Shown here: positions 8,695 through 18,184 of the stretch, in pieces
Numbering within the stretch: the first letter of the stretch is position 1
Layout: each line of letters starts with the position of its first letter
DNA from: Alicyclobacillus tolerans
GTDB taxonomy: Bacteria > Bacillota > Bacilli > Alicyclobacillales > Alicyclobacillaceae
NCBI RefSeq assembly: GCF_021739485.1
Contig: NZ_JAJFNK010000016.1
Location: forward strand, 1-64,000
DNA: 64,000 nucleotides
Direction of reading: 5' to 3'
Position numbers and translations under genes: made by a program
The notes under the pieces: model-generated
The model's database searches: none
What the model was told of the DNA's origin: nothing
What the model saw: only the letters and a program-made list of their open reading frames with translations

Positions 8695-9438
8695 TTACAA
8701 GGTACTGAAAGATGTCAGATGGTTTGCTACTTCTTGGACGATCGCGTTCATCAGTCTGTCGCCAATCGATGCCTGCGCTTCCCTGGCATCATCCGTATAC
8801 CCATCAACACCAACCTGCAAGTGTGGCTTAAAAACCGTGTTCCCCCCGCGTTCAGAATGGTTTCTAGCTCTCGGTGTTGGCAAACCCTGGACTAGGGACG
8901 GATAAAGAGACAACATTAAACTGGTTTCAAAGTCCCCTGCGTGCCCTGGGTAATTCCAGGAACTGGGCAGGATGGACATCCTTTGAACGGCATCGGCGGC
9001 AAGGATCCAATACGAAGCCGCGCCAATCGTCACCTCGTGTTTTGCAACCACTTCACGGGCGCATACCCGAATCAGTTCGTCATTTCCCCCGTGCCCATTG
9101 AGTACAAACACCCGTTTAAAGCCGCTCGACGACGCACTCAGCAACAAGTCGACCAAGACGTTTTGAAACGTTTTTGTGCTGAGACTCATGGCCGCACCGT
9201 GTTCGAGATGGTACTGTGAATACCCAAACGCAAGCGTCGAGGTCAGTACGACCGCGGTGCAATGTCCCGCTGTTTCACAGGACTGTTCCGCTATAGCTGT
9301 CGTCAGGAGCGTATCTACGCCAAGCGGCAGATGCGGTCCATGCTGCTCAGTGGCGGCGACTGGAACCACCAACAATGAGTGACTGGCCACCGCTTTGACT
9401 TGTTCTCGGGTCATTTCCGAAAGACGGTGAAATGTCAC
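8695..9438 (-). CDS. Creatininase-family amidohydrolase
   Basis: A 247-residue protein with the creatininase signatures: TEQHGPHLPLGVDTLL near the N-terminus (metal-binding Glu, His and Asp), LNGHGGN in the middle and HAGDFETSL (metal Glu). The family hydrolyses C-N bonds in cyclic or linear amides, including creatinine, formamidopyrimidines and mycofactocin precursor peptide. In this operon, between a D-threonine-aldolase-like enzyme and a D-aminoacylase, it may open a cyclic amide or cut a small amide derived from D-amino acids; that is inference. It starts at GTG 9438, 13 bp after its neighbour. It is not likely to be true creatininase, since no creatinase or sarcosine oxidase is near. Confidence 0.87.
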   Translation of the reverse strand: MTFHRLSEMTREQVKAVASHSLLVVPVAATEQHGPHLPLGVDTLLTTAIAEQSCETAGHCTAVVLTSTLAFGYSQYHLEHGAAMSLSTKTFQNVLVDLLLSASSSGFKRVFVLNGHGGNDELIRVCAREVVAKHEVTIGAASYWILAADAVQRMSILPSSWNYPGHAGDFETSLMLSLYPSLVQGLPTPRARNHSERGGNTVFKPHLQVGVDGYTDDAREAQASIGDRLMNAIVQEVANHLTSFSTL

Positions 9439-9451
9439 ACTGTTTCACCCC

Positions 9452-10510
9452 TTAGCGAACCTTGCCGCGTGCCCCGACTTCCCAAATGACCTCGACCTCA
9501 TCTCCGCGCACTCCATACACGACGTCGTGAAGATTGATCATGGCGCAGACGTGATTTGGAAGAACAAATACCCGCTCACCGACTTCCGGAACGCGATCGC
9601 ATTGACTGAAATCTACTTGCCCGTGTTCCTCTGACAGAGAAAAAATGCGCGCTTGTGGAAAATCGAGGATATGACCGTACCCGTCACCGTTTTTCATGTA
9701 TCCAAAGTCGCTCGATAACGTCTTTGAACCTGCATCAATGGTGGCTGTCGTTGCCGTAGGCCGGCTCACAACGGTAGCGACCACACTCGCCGCACAACGT
9801 TCCACATCGACGAGACCGGTTTCTACGGAAGACCAGTCGTAAAAAACGTAAGTCCCTGCGCACAGGGCCGTGACCTGCGGAATGTCCTGGGCATACTGCG
9901 GTCCTCGACTGCTACCCGCGCTGACCATCGGGATGGCGACGTGAGCCGCCTCAAAAACTTGTTGAGCTTCCTCAAACCACGGGCCGCTCGAGGGAGTCAA
10001 AGGAAAGGTTGAAAGCCCTTTGAATTCGAGGTTGGGATACTGCATGACGAGTTGCGCCAATTTCAACGCATCCGCGGGCGAGTTGACCCCAGTTCGGTGG
10101 ATTCCAGTATCGCAATCGATAAAGACGCCCAGGCGGCACCCGGCCGTGCCTGCCATTTCGCCGATTCCTTTTAGCGTGGTCTCCGAATCGACGGCCACTG
10201 AGATGTTGGCCCGATGCGCCAACCGAGCCAAACGCTCCAATTTGCTTTCACCCAAAATGTTGTAATAGATCAGAATGTCCTTAATCCCGCCGGCTGCCAT
10301 AACTTCTGCCTCACCAATTTTTTGACACGTGATCCCGATTGCCCCGGCCGCTAACTGCATGTGTGCAATTTCGGGAATCTTGTGCGTTTTGATGTGTGGC
10401 CGAAACTGATAGTTGTGTTCATCGCAAAACCTTTGCATCTCAGCAATGTTCTTTTCCATTCGATCCAGATTAATCAGGACACTTGGCGTATCTACGTTCA
10501 TAACTTTCAC
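9452..10510 (-). CDS. D-threonine aldolase/D-serine dehydratase-like PLP enzyme
   Basis: A 352-residue fold-type III PLP enzyme with an alanine-racemase-like N-terminal barrel and a D-serine-dehydratase-like C-terminal domain. The PLP lysine lies in RPHIKTHK, about residue 42. VFIDCDTGIHRTG and DAGSKTLSSD fit the barrel. LPNHVCAMINLHD carries the His and Cys that hold the divalent metal in this family. Members cleave D-threonine or other D-3-hydroxy amino acids to glycine plus aldehyde, or dehydrate D-serine to pyruvate and ammonia. The start is GTG 10510 behind GAGGTGA; an ATG three codons on is possible. A strong marker that the operon handles D-amino acids. Confidence 0.9.
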   Translation of the reverse strand: MKVMNVDTPSVLINLDRMEKNIAEMQRFCDEHNYQFRPHIKTHKIPEIAHMQLAAGAIGITCQKIGEAEVMAAGGIKDILIYYNILGESKLERLARLAHRANISVAVDSETTLKGIGEMAGTAGCRLGVFIDCDTGIHRTGVNSPADALKLAQLVMQYPNLEFKGLSTFPLTPSSGPWFEEAQQVFEAAHVAIPMVSAGSSRGPQYAQDIPQVTALCAGTYVFYDWSSVETGLVDVERCAASVVATVVSRPTATTATIDAGSKTLSSDFGYMKNGDGYGHILDFPQARIFSLSEEHGQVDFSQCDRVPEVGERVFVLPNHVCAMINLHDVVYGVRGDEVEVIWEVGARGKVR

Positions 10511-10591
10511 ATTCTCACCTCGTCGTTAGAATCTCGTATTTGAAACATTGAATGGAAATCTCTCCAGTGTTGCTTGTAACAACCAAGCATT

Positions 10592-11245
10592 TCACATTCC
10601 CGGCGACAAGCGTTCTTTGGAATTTCGGATTTCGTCTAAATAGTTGTAAACCGTGTATTTCGATATATCCAGATGAGCCGCGACGCGGTCTGCTGCTCGT
10701 TTCACATTGAAGACTCCGCGTTCGTCCAAAAACTCCAGAACCCTCATCTTGTCTTCCTTTTGCATGAAAGGAACCGGTTTCCCGACCACCTGAACCGATT
10801 CGTCCAACAGATGTTTTAAAAGGTCATTGATGTCATTGACGAACGTTTCTCGAACCTCGGATTCCGTTTTGACGAAGTCATTCAAAACACTGGCCGCCAT
10901 CATAAAATCTGTAATATTGTAATTGATACAAATAGACCCGATAGCGAGCCCTTGATCATCCCGAATATACATCGACGACGATTTCAGAATCTTCCCATCC
11001 AAAGTCCTGGACATGTAGTTCAATATATCACTGTCTTCGGCCCCCTTGCGCAGAGCCTCTAGACCAAGATTCGTACTTGAGTCGCCGACGTTACGACCCG
11101 TGATATGGCCATTTTCAATGGCCACAATAGAATGTTCTACATCGTAAAGGTCGTGCAAAACCACTTCACAGTTACTTCCCAAAGCACCGGCAATGGCCTT
11201 GATGAGAGGCTTTAGCAATGGATAGGACTCTTCTAATTTCTTCAT
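10592..11245 (-). CDS. DauR/YheO-like regulator (PAS-like plus HTH)
   Basis: A 217-residue protein with an N-terminal YheO-like PAS domain (LKPLIKAIAGALGSNCEVVLHD through IGSICINYNI) and a C-terminal helix-turn-helix (about residues 170-210, DISKYTVYNYLDEIR). This is the architecture of DauR, which represses D-arginine catabolic genes in Pseudomonas. The ATG at 11245 is preferred over the GTG at 11281 because GGGGGAGG precedes it. It lies inside the operon, after oppF and before the D-threonine-aldolase-like gene, so it likely regulates the block in response to a D-amino acid. A paralogue is at 47026. Family call firm, effector unknown. Confidence 0.9.
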   Translation of the reverse strand: MKKLEESYPLLKPLIKAIAGALGSNCEVVLHDLYDVEHSIVAIENGHITGRNVGDSSTNLGLEALRKGAEDSDILNYMSRTLDGKILKSSSMYIRDDQGLAIGSICINYNITDFMMAASVLNDFVKTESEVRETFVNDINDLLKHLLDESVQVVGKPVPFMQKEDKMRVLEFLDERGVFNVKRAADRVAAHLDISKYTVYNYLDEIRNSKERLSPGM

Positions 11246-11291
11246 TTTTCCTCCCCCGATATTGTAAAGTACCTCCTTCACCTGACCGCTT

Positions 11292-12308
11292 CTAGGTCTG
11301 CAAATGGCAGGCTACCCAATGTTCTTCCCCTCGGTCCAGCAATTCGGGGCGCTCCACTTTACAAATATCCATCACCTTCGGGCACCGTGTGTTAAACGGA
11401 CAACCTTTTGGGGGATTGGACGGACTCGGAACATCTCCTTGCAAGATGATGCGCTCCCGCCGCCCCGTCCTCTTAGGTTCCGGGGAGGCAGACAACAACG
11501 CTTCGGTATATGGGTGCAAAGGACGAATGTAAAGCTCCCGCTTTGGTGCCAGCTCCACCAGTTGGCCAAGATACATGACACCCACACGATCACTGATATG
11601 CCGCACCACCGCTAAGTTATGAGACACGAAAATATACGATAAATTGAACTCTCTTCGTAAATCTGCGAGCAAATTTAAGATTTGTGATTGAATAGAGACA
11701 TCGAGCGCGGAAACGGCTTCATCGGCCACAATGAGCTGCGGGTTCAACGCCAAAGCCCTAGCGATCCCAATACGCTGACGCTGTCCACCGGAAAATTCGT
11801 GAGGGTAGCGGCGGGTGTCGTCGGCTCGCAAGCCGACCCGTTCCAATAAATCGACGACCCGTTCATGGATTTGCCTGCGGGTACCAAAACCGTTTACAAG
11901 CAGCGGCTCGCCGACGATCTCCCCGACAGGCATTTTGGGATTGAGCGATGCGTAAGGGTCCTGAAACACCATCTGGAGTTTTGGCCGAATACTGCGAAGG
12001 GCGCGCCCCTGTAAACGGGTGATGTCCTGTCCATTAAAGATAATCTGACCGGACGTCGGTTCCAAAACCCGCATCACCATCCGCCCGGTCGTGGACTTCC
12101 CGCATCCGGATTCCCCGACAATCCCCAATGTCTCACCGTACTTCACGGTAAAGGAAACGTCATCTACGGCCTTCACTTGACCTACCTCTCTGCGAAGCAA
12201 TCCGGCCGTAACCGGAAAGTATTTTTTGAGGTGGTGCACTTCAAGCAAATTACCGTCGTTCGAGACAGCACTTGGTTTCTGCGGCTTTGCTGCAACTGGG
12301 TCCTTCAA
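11292..12308 (-). CDS. oppF: Oligopeptide ABC transporter ATPase OppF-like
   Basis: A 338-residue ABC ATPase. Walker A is GESGCGKST, the signature is [14 protein letters not shown], Walker B ends LIVADE, and the C-terminal oligopeptide-transporter extension has the cysteine set CPFNTRCP...CKVERP...VACH seen in OppD/F proteins. The TTG start at 12308 is chosen because AAAGGAGGTGAACAG lies immediately before it and overlaps the oppD stop; a longer frame to 12422 has no such site and would run into oppD. It energises peptide uptake together with OppD, OppB and OppC. Confidence 0.92.
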   Translation of the reverse strand: MKDPVAAKPQKPSAVSNDGNLLEVHHLKKYFPVTAGLLRREVGQVKAVDDVSFTVKYGETLGIVGESGCGKSTTGRMVMRVLEPTSGQIIFNGQDITRLQGRALRSIRPKLQMVFQDPYASLNPKMPVGEIVGEPLLVNGFGTRRQIHERVVDLLERVGLRADDTRRYPHEFSGGQRQRIGIARALALNPQLIVADEAVSALDVSIQSQILNLLADLRREFNLSYIFVSHNLAVVRHISDRVGVMYLGQLVELAPKRELYIRPLHPYTEALLSASPEPKRTGRRERIILQGDVPSPSNPPKGCPFNTRCPKVMDICKVERPELLDRGEEHWVACHLQT

Positions 12309-12321
12309 CTGTTCACCTCCT

Positions 12322-13287
12322 TTAAATGACGTCGCAACGTACGTGATGTCCGGGTTTGATCTGCCGCAATGTCGGCTGCACGTCATGGCATCTCGGCTGC
12401 GCCATAGAACAACGCTCTGCAAACCGGCACCCCTTTGGAAAATGGGCCGCGTTTGGAACGGTCCCAGGAATAGAGTACAGAGTCTCCTTTTCCTCTTCCA
12501 AGGAAGGGATCGACGCCATCAACGCTTTGGTGTACGGGTGCAGAGGTTGGCAAAACAACTCGTCAGCATCGACGGATTCAACAACCTGACCGGCGTACAT
12601 GACGACAACGTGATCCGCCATGTCGGCCACCACCCCGAGGTCGTGCGTAATCAAGATGATTGACGTGTGGAAATTCTCCCGCATCTGTTTCATCAGTTCT
12701 AAAACCTGGGCTTGGATCGTGACATCCAACGCGGTGGTGGGTTCGTCGGCAATCAGCAGCTTGGGTTCACAAACCATGGCCATCGCAATCATGACCCGTT
12801 GCCGCATCCCTCCAGAAAGTTGGTGCGGATATTCGCGAACAATTTCCTGAGCACGAGGCACACCCACAAACTTCAACATGTCCACTGCTTTGCCCAAAGC
12901 TTCACGCCGACTGACGTTGCGATGTCGAAGCAACACTTCGCTAATTTGCTCCCCGACGGTCATTACGGGGTTGAGCGCTGTCATAGGCTCTTGGAAGATC
13001 ATCGAAATTTCATTGCCGCGGATATCCTTCATTTGCCCTTCTGTGAGACTGAGCAAATCTTTACCGGCAAACTTCACCGTCCCGCTGACAATTTTTCCAG
13101 TCGGTTTGGGGACTAGGCGCATGATGGACAACGAGGTCATGCTCTTGCCAGAACCCGATTCACCAACAATACTGACGATTTGTCCGGGAAAAACGGTCAA
13201 GTCGATCCCGTCGACGGCGTGAACTTCTGTATGCTTGTTGATGAAGTACGTTTTTAGGTCATGGATCTCCAACAGGGGCTGACTCAA
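12322..13287 (-). CDS. oppD: Oligopeptide ABC transporter ATPase OppD-like
   Basis: A 321-residue ABC ATPase with Walker A GESGSGKS, signature [14 protein letters not shown], Walker [13 protein letters not shown] and the C-terminal cysteine motif [11 protein letters not shown] typical of OppD/DppD. The TTG at 13287 is preferred: GAGGAGG lies eight bases before it, while the in-frame TTG at 13308 would put this site inside the gene. It lies 14 bp before oppF and 51 bp after oppC. It forms the heterodimeric motor of the importer; the neighbouring enzymes suggest D-amino-acid-containing peptides or acylated amino acids as cargo. Confidence 0.92.
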   Translation of the reverse strand: MSQPLLEIHDLKTYFINKHTEVHAVDGIDLTVFPGQIVSIVGESGSGKSMTSLSIMRLVPKPTGKIVSGTVKFAGKDLLSLTEGQMKDIRGNEISMIFQEPMTALNPVMTVGEQISEVLLRHRNVSRREALGKAVDMLKFVGVPRAQEIVREYPHQLSGGMRQRVMIAMAMVCEPKLLIADEPTTALDVTIQAQVLELMKQMRENFHTSIILITHDLGVVADMADHVVVMYAGQVVESVDADELFCQPLHPYTKALMASIPSLEEEKETLYSIPGTVPNAAHFPKGCRFAERCSMAQPRCHDVQPTLRQIKPGHHVRCDVI

Positions 13288-13338
13288 CGTTGTGTCCTCC
13301 TCAAACAATGTGGACTCCCAGAAACCTCGCCAGACAGT

Positions 13339-14226
13339 TCAGGATTGAGAAGACTTCACACCGAGAAAGTCTTGAATGCCATCTCCCAATAGGTTTAAGG
13401 TGATTACTGTGACAGCTATACCTACTCCTGGGAAAATCGTCATCCAAGGAGCCTGCACCATATACTCCTGACTATCACTAATCATCTTGCCTAAGCTTGG
13501 AACGCTCGGCGGAACGCCGACACCCAAAAAATCGAGCAGGGATTCATTGAGTACGGCATAGGCAAAAGTAAAAGTTAACTGTACGATGATGGGCGCGAGA
13601 ATGTTCGGAAGCAAATGCTTCATGACAATACGCCATGGAGACGCCCCGATGATGTTCTCAGCCACAATGTACTCCCTTTCGCGCTCCACCAAGACAGCCG
13701 AACGCACAATACGGGCCATTCGCGGTGAATAAACGATACTCAGGACAATGATGACATTCATGGTGCTGCTGCCCAAAAACGCCATACTGGCAATTGCAAG
13801 TACCATCCACGGAAAGGCCATGAAGCCGTCCGCCACCCTCATGATGATGGCGTCCGCTCGGCGAGACAGCCCGGCCATCACCCCGAAAACGGTCCCTATA
13901 ACGCCGGTAATGGATGCAACGAGCAAACCAATGATCATGGACAGCCGTAAACCGTACAGTTCGCGTCTAAAAATACCTCTGCCAAAATTGTCAGTACCAA
14001 ATGGGTGTTGCATGGACGGTGGATGAAGCATCGCCCCAAAATTCATGGCGTTCGGATTACCCGGGGTAATCACAGGTGCAAGAACGGCACAAACTACCAG
14101 CACCACAAACAGCGTGCCGCCAATCACCAATCCAGGGATACGCACCGCCCTCGAGAAGGTCTTTACGACCGCTGAGGTTCCGCTTCTTTGCAAAGGCACT
14201 GTCGTCGGGCTCGTCGCTTGTTCCAT
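13339..14226 (-). CDS. oppC: Peptide ABC transporter permease OppC-like
   Basis: A permease of about 295 residues with an N-terminal membrane helix (VIGGTLFVVLVVCAVLAPVI), the HPFGTDNFGRG motif common to OppC/DppC, and about five further helices. The EAA-type cytoplasmic loop, EYIVAENIIGASPWRIVMKH, contacts the ATPases. The ATG at 14226 is favoured by an AGGTGG site; a GTG at 14235 is the longer option. It lies 100 bp after oppB and upstream of oppD. It forms half of the membrane channel for peptide uptake. Confidence 0.92.
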   Translation of the reverse strand: MEQATSPTTVPLQRSGTSAVVKTFSRAVRIPGLVIGGTLFVVLVVCAVLAPVITPGNPNAMNFGAMLHPPSMQHPFGTDNFGRGIFRRELYGLRLSMIIGLLVASITGVIGTVFGVMAGLSRRADAIIMRVADGFMAFPWMVLAIASMAFLGSSTMNVIIVLSIVYSPRMARIVRSAVLVEREREYIVAENIIGASPWRIVMKHLLPNILAPIIVQLTFTFAYAVLNESLLDFLGVGVPPSVPSLGKMISDSQEYMVQAPWMTIFPGVGIAVTVITLNLLGDGIQDFLGVKSSQS

Positions 14227-14334
14227 CCAATCCACCTATCCTTGAATTTTCATTCTTTCAATTCTATAAGACCTCATGATTCAATACCTTTTGAAGACTA
14301 CCTCACATTTTGCCCCTCGGTGTTGTTTTCTGGA

Positions 14335-15276
14335 TTAGTAGCGGATGCGCGCATCGACCAGAGAGTAACTCAAATCAACGAGCAAATTCACCAACACGTA
14401 CAGCGCCCCGAACGTCACAGCGATCCCAGCAATCAGAGGATAGTCCCGTTGAAAGACCGCGTTGTAAAGCATGTAGCCAATTCCAGGGATGGTGAAGATG
14501 GTCTCCATCGCAACGTCTCCTGCTAAAAAGATGATGAGAATGTTGCCAGTGACGGTAAGGATTTGTACAAGCGCGTTTTTCAAAATGTGTTTGACAATAA
14601 TTCGGCGAGGTCTTAGTCCCTTACTTTGTGCCGTACGTACATAATCGTTCGTTAAAACCTCAATCACCACGGCTCGTGTCATACGAGCCAGCAGTCCAGA
14701 CTGTACGAGTCCCATGATGAATCCAGGCATAATCAAATAGCGGATCCAGTTCCAATTGGTCAGCGACGGGGCCGCATACCCTGCGGCAGGCAGGATATGG
14801 GCGTGTTGAGCGAAAAGTAAAATACAGACAATTGCCATCCAAAACTCGGGGACCGACATCCCAAACAAGGCTCCAACCATCACCGATTGATCCCAAAAAG
14901 TCCCTTTTTTGATTGCTGCTAGAATACCTGACGGAATTCCAATCGCCATCGCCACAATCATTCCGATGACACACAACATGAGCGTGGGAGGAAAGTGTTG
15001 GATAATGGCTTTGGAAACAGGCTCCTGAAGAAAAATCGATTGACCTAAATTTCCTTTCAAAAGACTGGAGAGCCAGTCCAAGTATTGAACGTATAACGGT
15101 TTATTCAGGCCCATTTGAGCAGATAAATGCGCAATAGCCTGTGGAGTAGCCTGAGAACCCAGCATCAAAGCTGCTGGGCTCCCCGGGGTCATGTGAATCA
15201 GAAGAAACACGACCGTAGAAACGATCAACATCACAGGTATTGCGGCGATGATGCGGCGTATCACGTAGGCAGCCAT
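14335..15276 (-). CDS. oppB: Peptide ABC transporter permease OppB-like
   Basis: A 313-residue inner-membrane permease with the OppB/DppB start YVIRRIIAAIPVMLIVSTVV (first helix) and the TPGSPA motif about 30 residues in. A loop with NDYVRTAQSKGLRPRRII fits the EAA motif. The ATG at 15276 follows AAAGGAG with good spacing. The order is substrate-binding protein, OppB, OppC, OppD, OppF, a full peptide importer. Partner permease is OppC at 13339. Confidence 0.93.
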   Translation of the reverse strand: MAAYVIRRIIAAIPVMLIVSTVVFLLIHMTPGSPAALMLGSQATPQAIAHLSAQMGLNKPLYVQYLDWLSSLLKGNLGQSIFLQEPVSKAIIQHFPPTLMLCVIGMIVAMAIGIPSGILAAIKKGTFWDQSVMVGALFGMSVPEFWMAIVCILLFAQHAHILPAAGYAAPSLTNWNWIRYLIMPGFIMGLVQSGLLARMTRAVVIEVLTNDYVRTAQSKGLRPRRIIVKHILKNALVQILTVTGNILIIFLAGDVAMETIFTIPGIGYMLYNAVFQRDYPLIAGIAVTFGALYVLVNLLVDLSYSLVDARIRY

Positions 15277-15355
15277 TCGGTAAACTCCTTTCGTTGGACA
15301 TGATCTTCCGATGACAGGTCTAGTTTGGACATCCGCACCCGTTACTGCATCTTGT

Positions 15356-16957
15356 CTAGTTCAAGCTGCTATCGTAGAAAAACGGCGAGTAAGTCGGAGT
15401 AAAGCCAGTAACCTTTTTGGAAATCGCTTCGAAATTATAAAACTGGCCTAAATCCACAAAGGGGACATCGGTGTAGACCAATTTCTGAATTTGGTCCCAA
15501 ATTTGCTTTTGTTTCGCCGGGTCAGTCGTGGCAGAAAGCTCGGCGACCAGCTTATCTTTTTCACTATTGCTCCAGAATCCTGGCCACTTCGAACTTAACC
15601 AGGCTTGTGCAATGGGGGGTTCTGGCGAAAACGCGTTATACGTAAAGAAAGCATCATAAAGCTTCGGATTATTTCTTTCCTGGACTAATGTGGACCAGTC
15701 CACCACATCCAACTTTATGTTGAATCCGGCCTGTTGCAGTTCAGGAACAGCCGCTTGTGCAGCCTTGTAAAGAAACGGATATTGCTGAGACACCAGCCAA
15801 CGAATCGGTTGACCGTTATAACCGGCAGCCTTCAACAATTGTTTAGCCTTTTGAGGGTTTGCCTGATTATACAGACTACTTCCAGCTGTGGAATACCATT
15901 GGGGTTGTTGCGGTGGATACAGGCTGGGCGTAGTATCAAAGAAATTCGGGTTGCCAAAAGCGGCAAGCATCAGGTCCTTCATATTGAGTGCAGCCAAAAA
16001 GGCTTGGCGGACTTTGACATTTGACATAATGCCTTGAGCTTTATTGAAAACGATGATGGGATACCCAAACGGCTTGACCATCTCAGGAGTGACGTTCGAG
16101 GCGCTAGCAACTTGCTGATAGGTTGCAGGGTCGAGAGACTCGGCGACGTCATACTGACCGCTGATCAACCCAGCGACACGGGTTTGTGGGTTAGGCACCG
16201 GAACGTACTTGATCGTATCGATATTACCGGAAACCTGACCAGAATACAGGCTGGTTGGAAGATTGCTTTGACTGTAATGTTTAAACTTTGTCACTTCGAT
16301 GTACTGTCCGCGTACCCATTTCACAAACTTGTAGGGTCCAGTTCCAATGAACTGTGTTAGTGGGCCAGTTCCAGCCTGTTTACAAACAGACGCAGGATAA
16401 ATAGCTGCCCCACCATACCAGAATGACAAGTCGGCCAAAAGCTGGGCATAGGGTTTGTTGAGTGTAATTTTGACGGTATCGGGTCCTGTAGCCGCCACTT
16501 GAATACCATAAGTCTTCACATCGGACTGGCCAATGGGTGAAACTTGCGTCCAACGGTTGATCGAAGCCACAACATCAGCAGATGTCATTTTTTGCATGTT
16601 ATGGAATAATACATTTTGGCGAAGGTTAATGACATAGGTCTTACCGTCTGTCGAAACCGTGTAATTCTTAGCCAACATCGGTACTAATTTGTACTGACTA
16701 TTAAACGTAAACAACCACTGAAATACACCCTGCATATCATCTGCGGTAATGTTTGCGGTGGTTGCTTGGGGGTCCAACGTGGAAGGGTCGGACACCGTAG
16801 CAACGACAAGCGTGTGCGAAGATGAGGTTTGTCCACTATTTTGACTAGACGAGGAATTGGAAGGCGCTGTGTTCGAACCGGAGCTTGAACCACACCCTGC
16901 CAAGCTGCCAACTAACACTGCACTGATGCCAAGTGTCGAAATGACTTTCTTGAACAT
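15356..16957 (-). CDS. oppA: Peptide/acyl-amino-acid-binding lipoprotein (SBP family 5)
   Basis: A 533-residue family 5 extracellular solute-binding protein. A lipoprotein signal peptide ends in the lipobox LAGC (Cys about residue 22), followed by a Ser/Asn/Gln-rich linker to about residue 48, so it is tethered to the outer face of the membrane. TSADVVASINRW, FIGTGPYKFVKW and VRQAFLAALN are typical of OppA/DppA proteins. It has AAAGGGGGCAATTTCA before the ATG. A consensus promoter sits about 330 bp upstream. It captures the substrate for OppBCDF; since the downstream genes act on D-amino acids, D-residue peptides or N-acyl-D-amino acids are plausible ligands. Confidence 0.93.
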   Translation of the reverse strand: MFKKVISTLGISAVLVGSLAGCGSSSGSNTAPSNSSSSQNSGQTSSSHTLVVATVSDPSTLDPQATTANITADDMQGVFQWLFTFNSQYKLVPMLAKNYTVSTDGKTYVINLRQNVLFHNMQKMTSADVVASINRWTQVSPIGQSDVKTYGIQVAATGPDTVKITLNKPYAQLLADLSFWYGGAAIYPASVCKQAGTGPLTQFIGTGPYKFVKWVRGQYIEVTKFKHYSQSNLPTSLYSGQVSGNIDTIKYVPVPNPQTRVAGLISGQYDVAESLDPATYQQVASASNVTPEMVKPFGYPIIVFNKAQGIMSNVKVRQAFLAALNMKDLMLAAFGNPNFFDTTPSLYPPQQPQWYSTAGSSLYNQANPQKAKQLLKAAGYNGQPIRWLVSQQYPFLYKAAQAAVPELQQAGFNIKLDVVDWSTLVQERNNPKLYDAFFTYNAFSPEPPIAQAWLSSKWPGFWSNSEKDKLVAELSATTDPAKQKQIWDQIQKLVYTDVPFVDLGQFYNFEAISKKVTGFTPTYSPFFYDSSLN

Positions 16958-17256
16958 TGAAATTGCCCCCTTTTATCGGACTTAAAACATAAATTCAAAA
17001 CCTTTTGGTTTTAAATTTCTCTACCATAAATCCGTTTGAATACATAAGCTATTTATAATTTTCAGTCTAACAAGCGTGGATCTGACCACTCACTCTGCTG
17101 CGGCCATGTACGAGCTAGTTTCGGTTTCGGACTAGTTCGCAACAGACGAACTCGTAGTTTCCAGATACGCCCTATTCATGTCTCTATGTAATTTCTAGGA
17201 TGAAAAATTTTGGACCATACTCTCAGATAAAACAGGTCCCAAACAAAAAATTTTTG

Positions 17257-17328
17257 TTGAAATACTTGACTATTTTTAGTGAATTATATGAATAATCTTA
17301 ATAATAGTCAAGCATTATATTATTTCAA
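17257..17328. promoter_or_regulatory. Consensus promoter within a perfect inverted repeat, upstream of oppA
   Basis: On the minus strand TTGACT (17306-17311) and TATAAT (17283-17288) are separated by exactly 17 bp, a near-perfect SigA promoter reading toward oppA. It lies just past the stop of the aminotransferase gene. A perfect 10-bp inverted repeat, CTTGACTATT at 17265-17274 and its complement at 17303-17312, brackets it. One arm covers the -35 box and the other falls near the start site. Outer arms TTGAAATA (17257) and TATTTCAA (17321) extend the symmetry imperfectly. This is a likely operator, possibly for the DauR-like regulator; binding is not shown by sequence. The rest of the 16958-17314 gap shows no gene. 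Confidence 0.72.
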
Positions 17329-18184
17329 AATTTTCGTGCTCGTACAGTTTCCTGAACTCTTGATTTAGCATTCGCGTAACATCTCCAGGTTTGCCATCCC
17401 CAATCGATTGGTGGTCCACTTCTAAAATGGGACATACGTCGTGACCCGTTCCCGTAATGAAAACTTCGTCCGCGTCACGAAGTTCTGCGACAGTAAATGG
17501 GCTTTCCTCAAAGGGTATACCCAATCGACGGATCAACATCTTTGTCAGTTCCTTTGTGATGCCTGGCAAAATAAGCGGTCCGTCGGGATGAGTGTATATC
17601 ACCCCCCGGCTTACCATAAAGACGTTGCTCGCAGAACCCTCAGTTACGATACGGTCGTCTCTCGCAAAGATGGCCTCTTGTGCGCCTTCGGATACTGCCT
17701 TTTCCCTTGCAAGAACATTCGGCAAGAGCGAGGTGCTTTTGATATCGCAATGGAGCCATCGATCATCCGTCGCGATCACGGCGGATTCAGCCTTCTCAAA
17801 ATCCTCCCACGTCCGCATAGGAAGTTCGGATACGGTAACGATCAATGTTGGCTTTACGCCGGGTCGAGGGAATGCGTGATTACGCCACGATTGACCACGA
17901 CTGATCTGGATATATACCTGCCCGGATTCCACACCACTTTTGTCAATAAGTTGCCGTACGACTTGGGTCATCTCCTGTTCTACTGCAGCCAAGTCGAGAA
18001 GAATTTTCCGAGAACTGCGCCTCAATCGTTCGAGGTGCCTTTGCCAGGCAAACAGCCGACCCCGACAAATTCGCACCACCTCGTAAACACCATCGCCGAA
18101 TTGAAAAGCGCGGTCTTCCACGGATACCGTGGCTAAGTCTGTCTCGCGGAACTCACCGTCTACATAGGTCATTCTCAATGCCAT
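17315..18184 (-). CDS. dat: D-amino-acid aminotransferase
   Basis: A 289-residue fold-type IV PLP enzyme of the D-alanine aminotransferase/branched-chain aminotransferase family. The PLP lysine is about K149 in HCDIKSTSLLPN. RGQSWRNHAFP (R101, H103) matches the R-x-H-x-FP pattern diagnostic of D-amino-acid transaminases rather than IlvE. The C-terminal EVFITGTGHDVCPI is also family-typical. It reversibly converts D-amino acids and 2-oxoglutarate to 2-oxoacids and D-glutamate. As the first gene of the block it suggests that D-amino acids released downstream are transaminated. The gap to oppA holds an internal promoter. Confidence 0.93.
   Translation of the reverse strand: MALRMTYVDGEFRETDLATVSVEDRAFQFGDGVYEVVRICRGRLFAWQRHLERLRRSSRKILLDLAAVEQEMTQVVRQLIDKSGVESGQVYIQISRGQSWRNHAFPRPGVKPTLIVTVSELPMRTWEDFEKAESAVIATDDRWLHCDIKSTSLLPNVLAREKAVSEGAQEAIFARDDRIVTEGSASNVFMVSRGVIYTHPDGPLILPGITKELTKMLIRRLGIPFEESPFTVAELRDADEVFITGTGHDVCPILEVDHQSIGDGKPGDVTRMLNQEFRKLYEHENFEII

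Noticed and set aside
12309..12422. Longer oppF start
   Set aside because: It overlaps oppD by about 100 bp and lacks a ribosome site, whereas TTG 12308 sits right behind AAAGGAGGTGA.
17441..18136. A 231-codon plus-strand frame opposite the D-amino-acid aminotransferase
   Set aside because: Antisense shadow; the minus-strand gene has all catalytic motifs.
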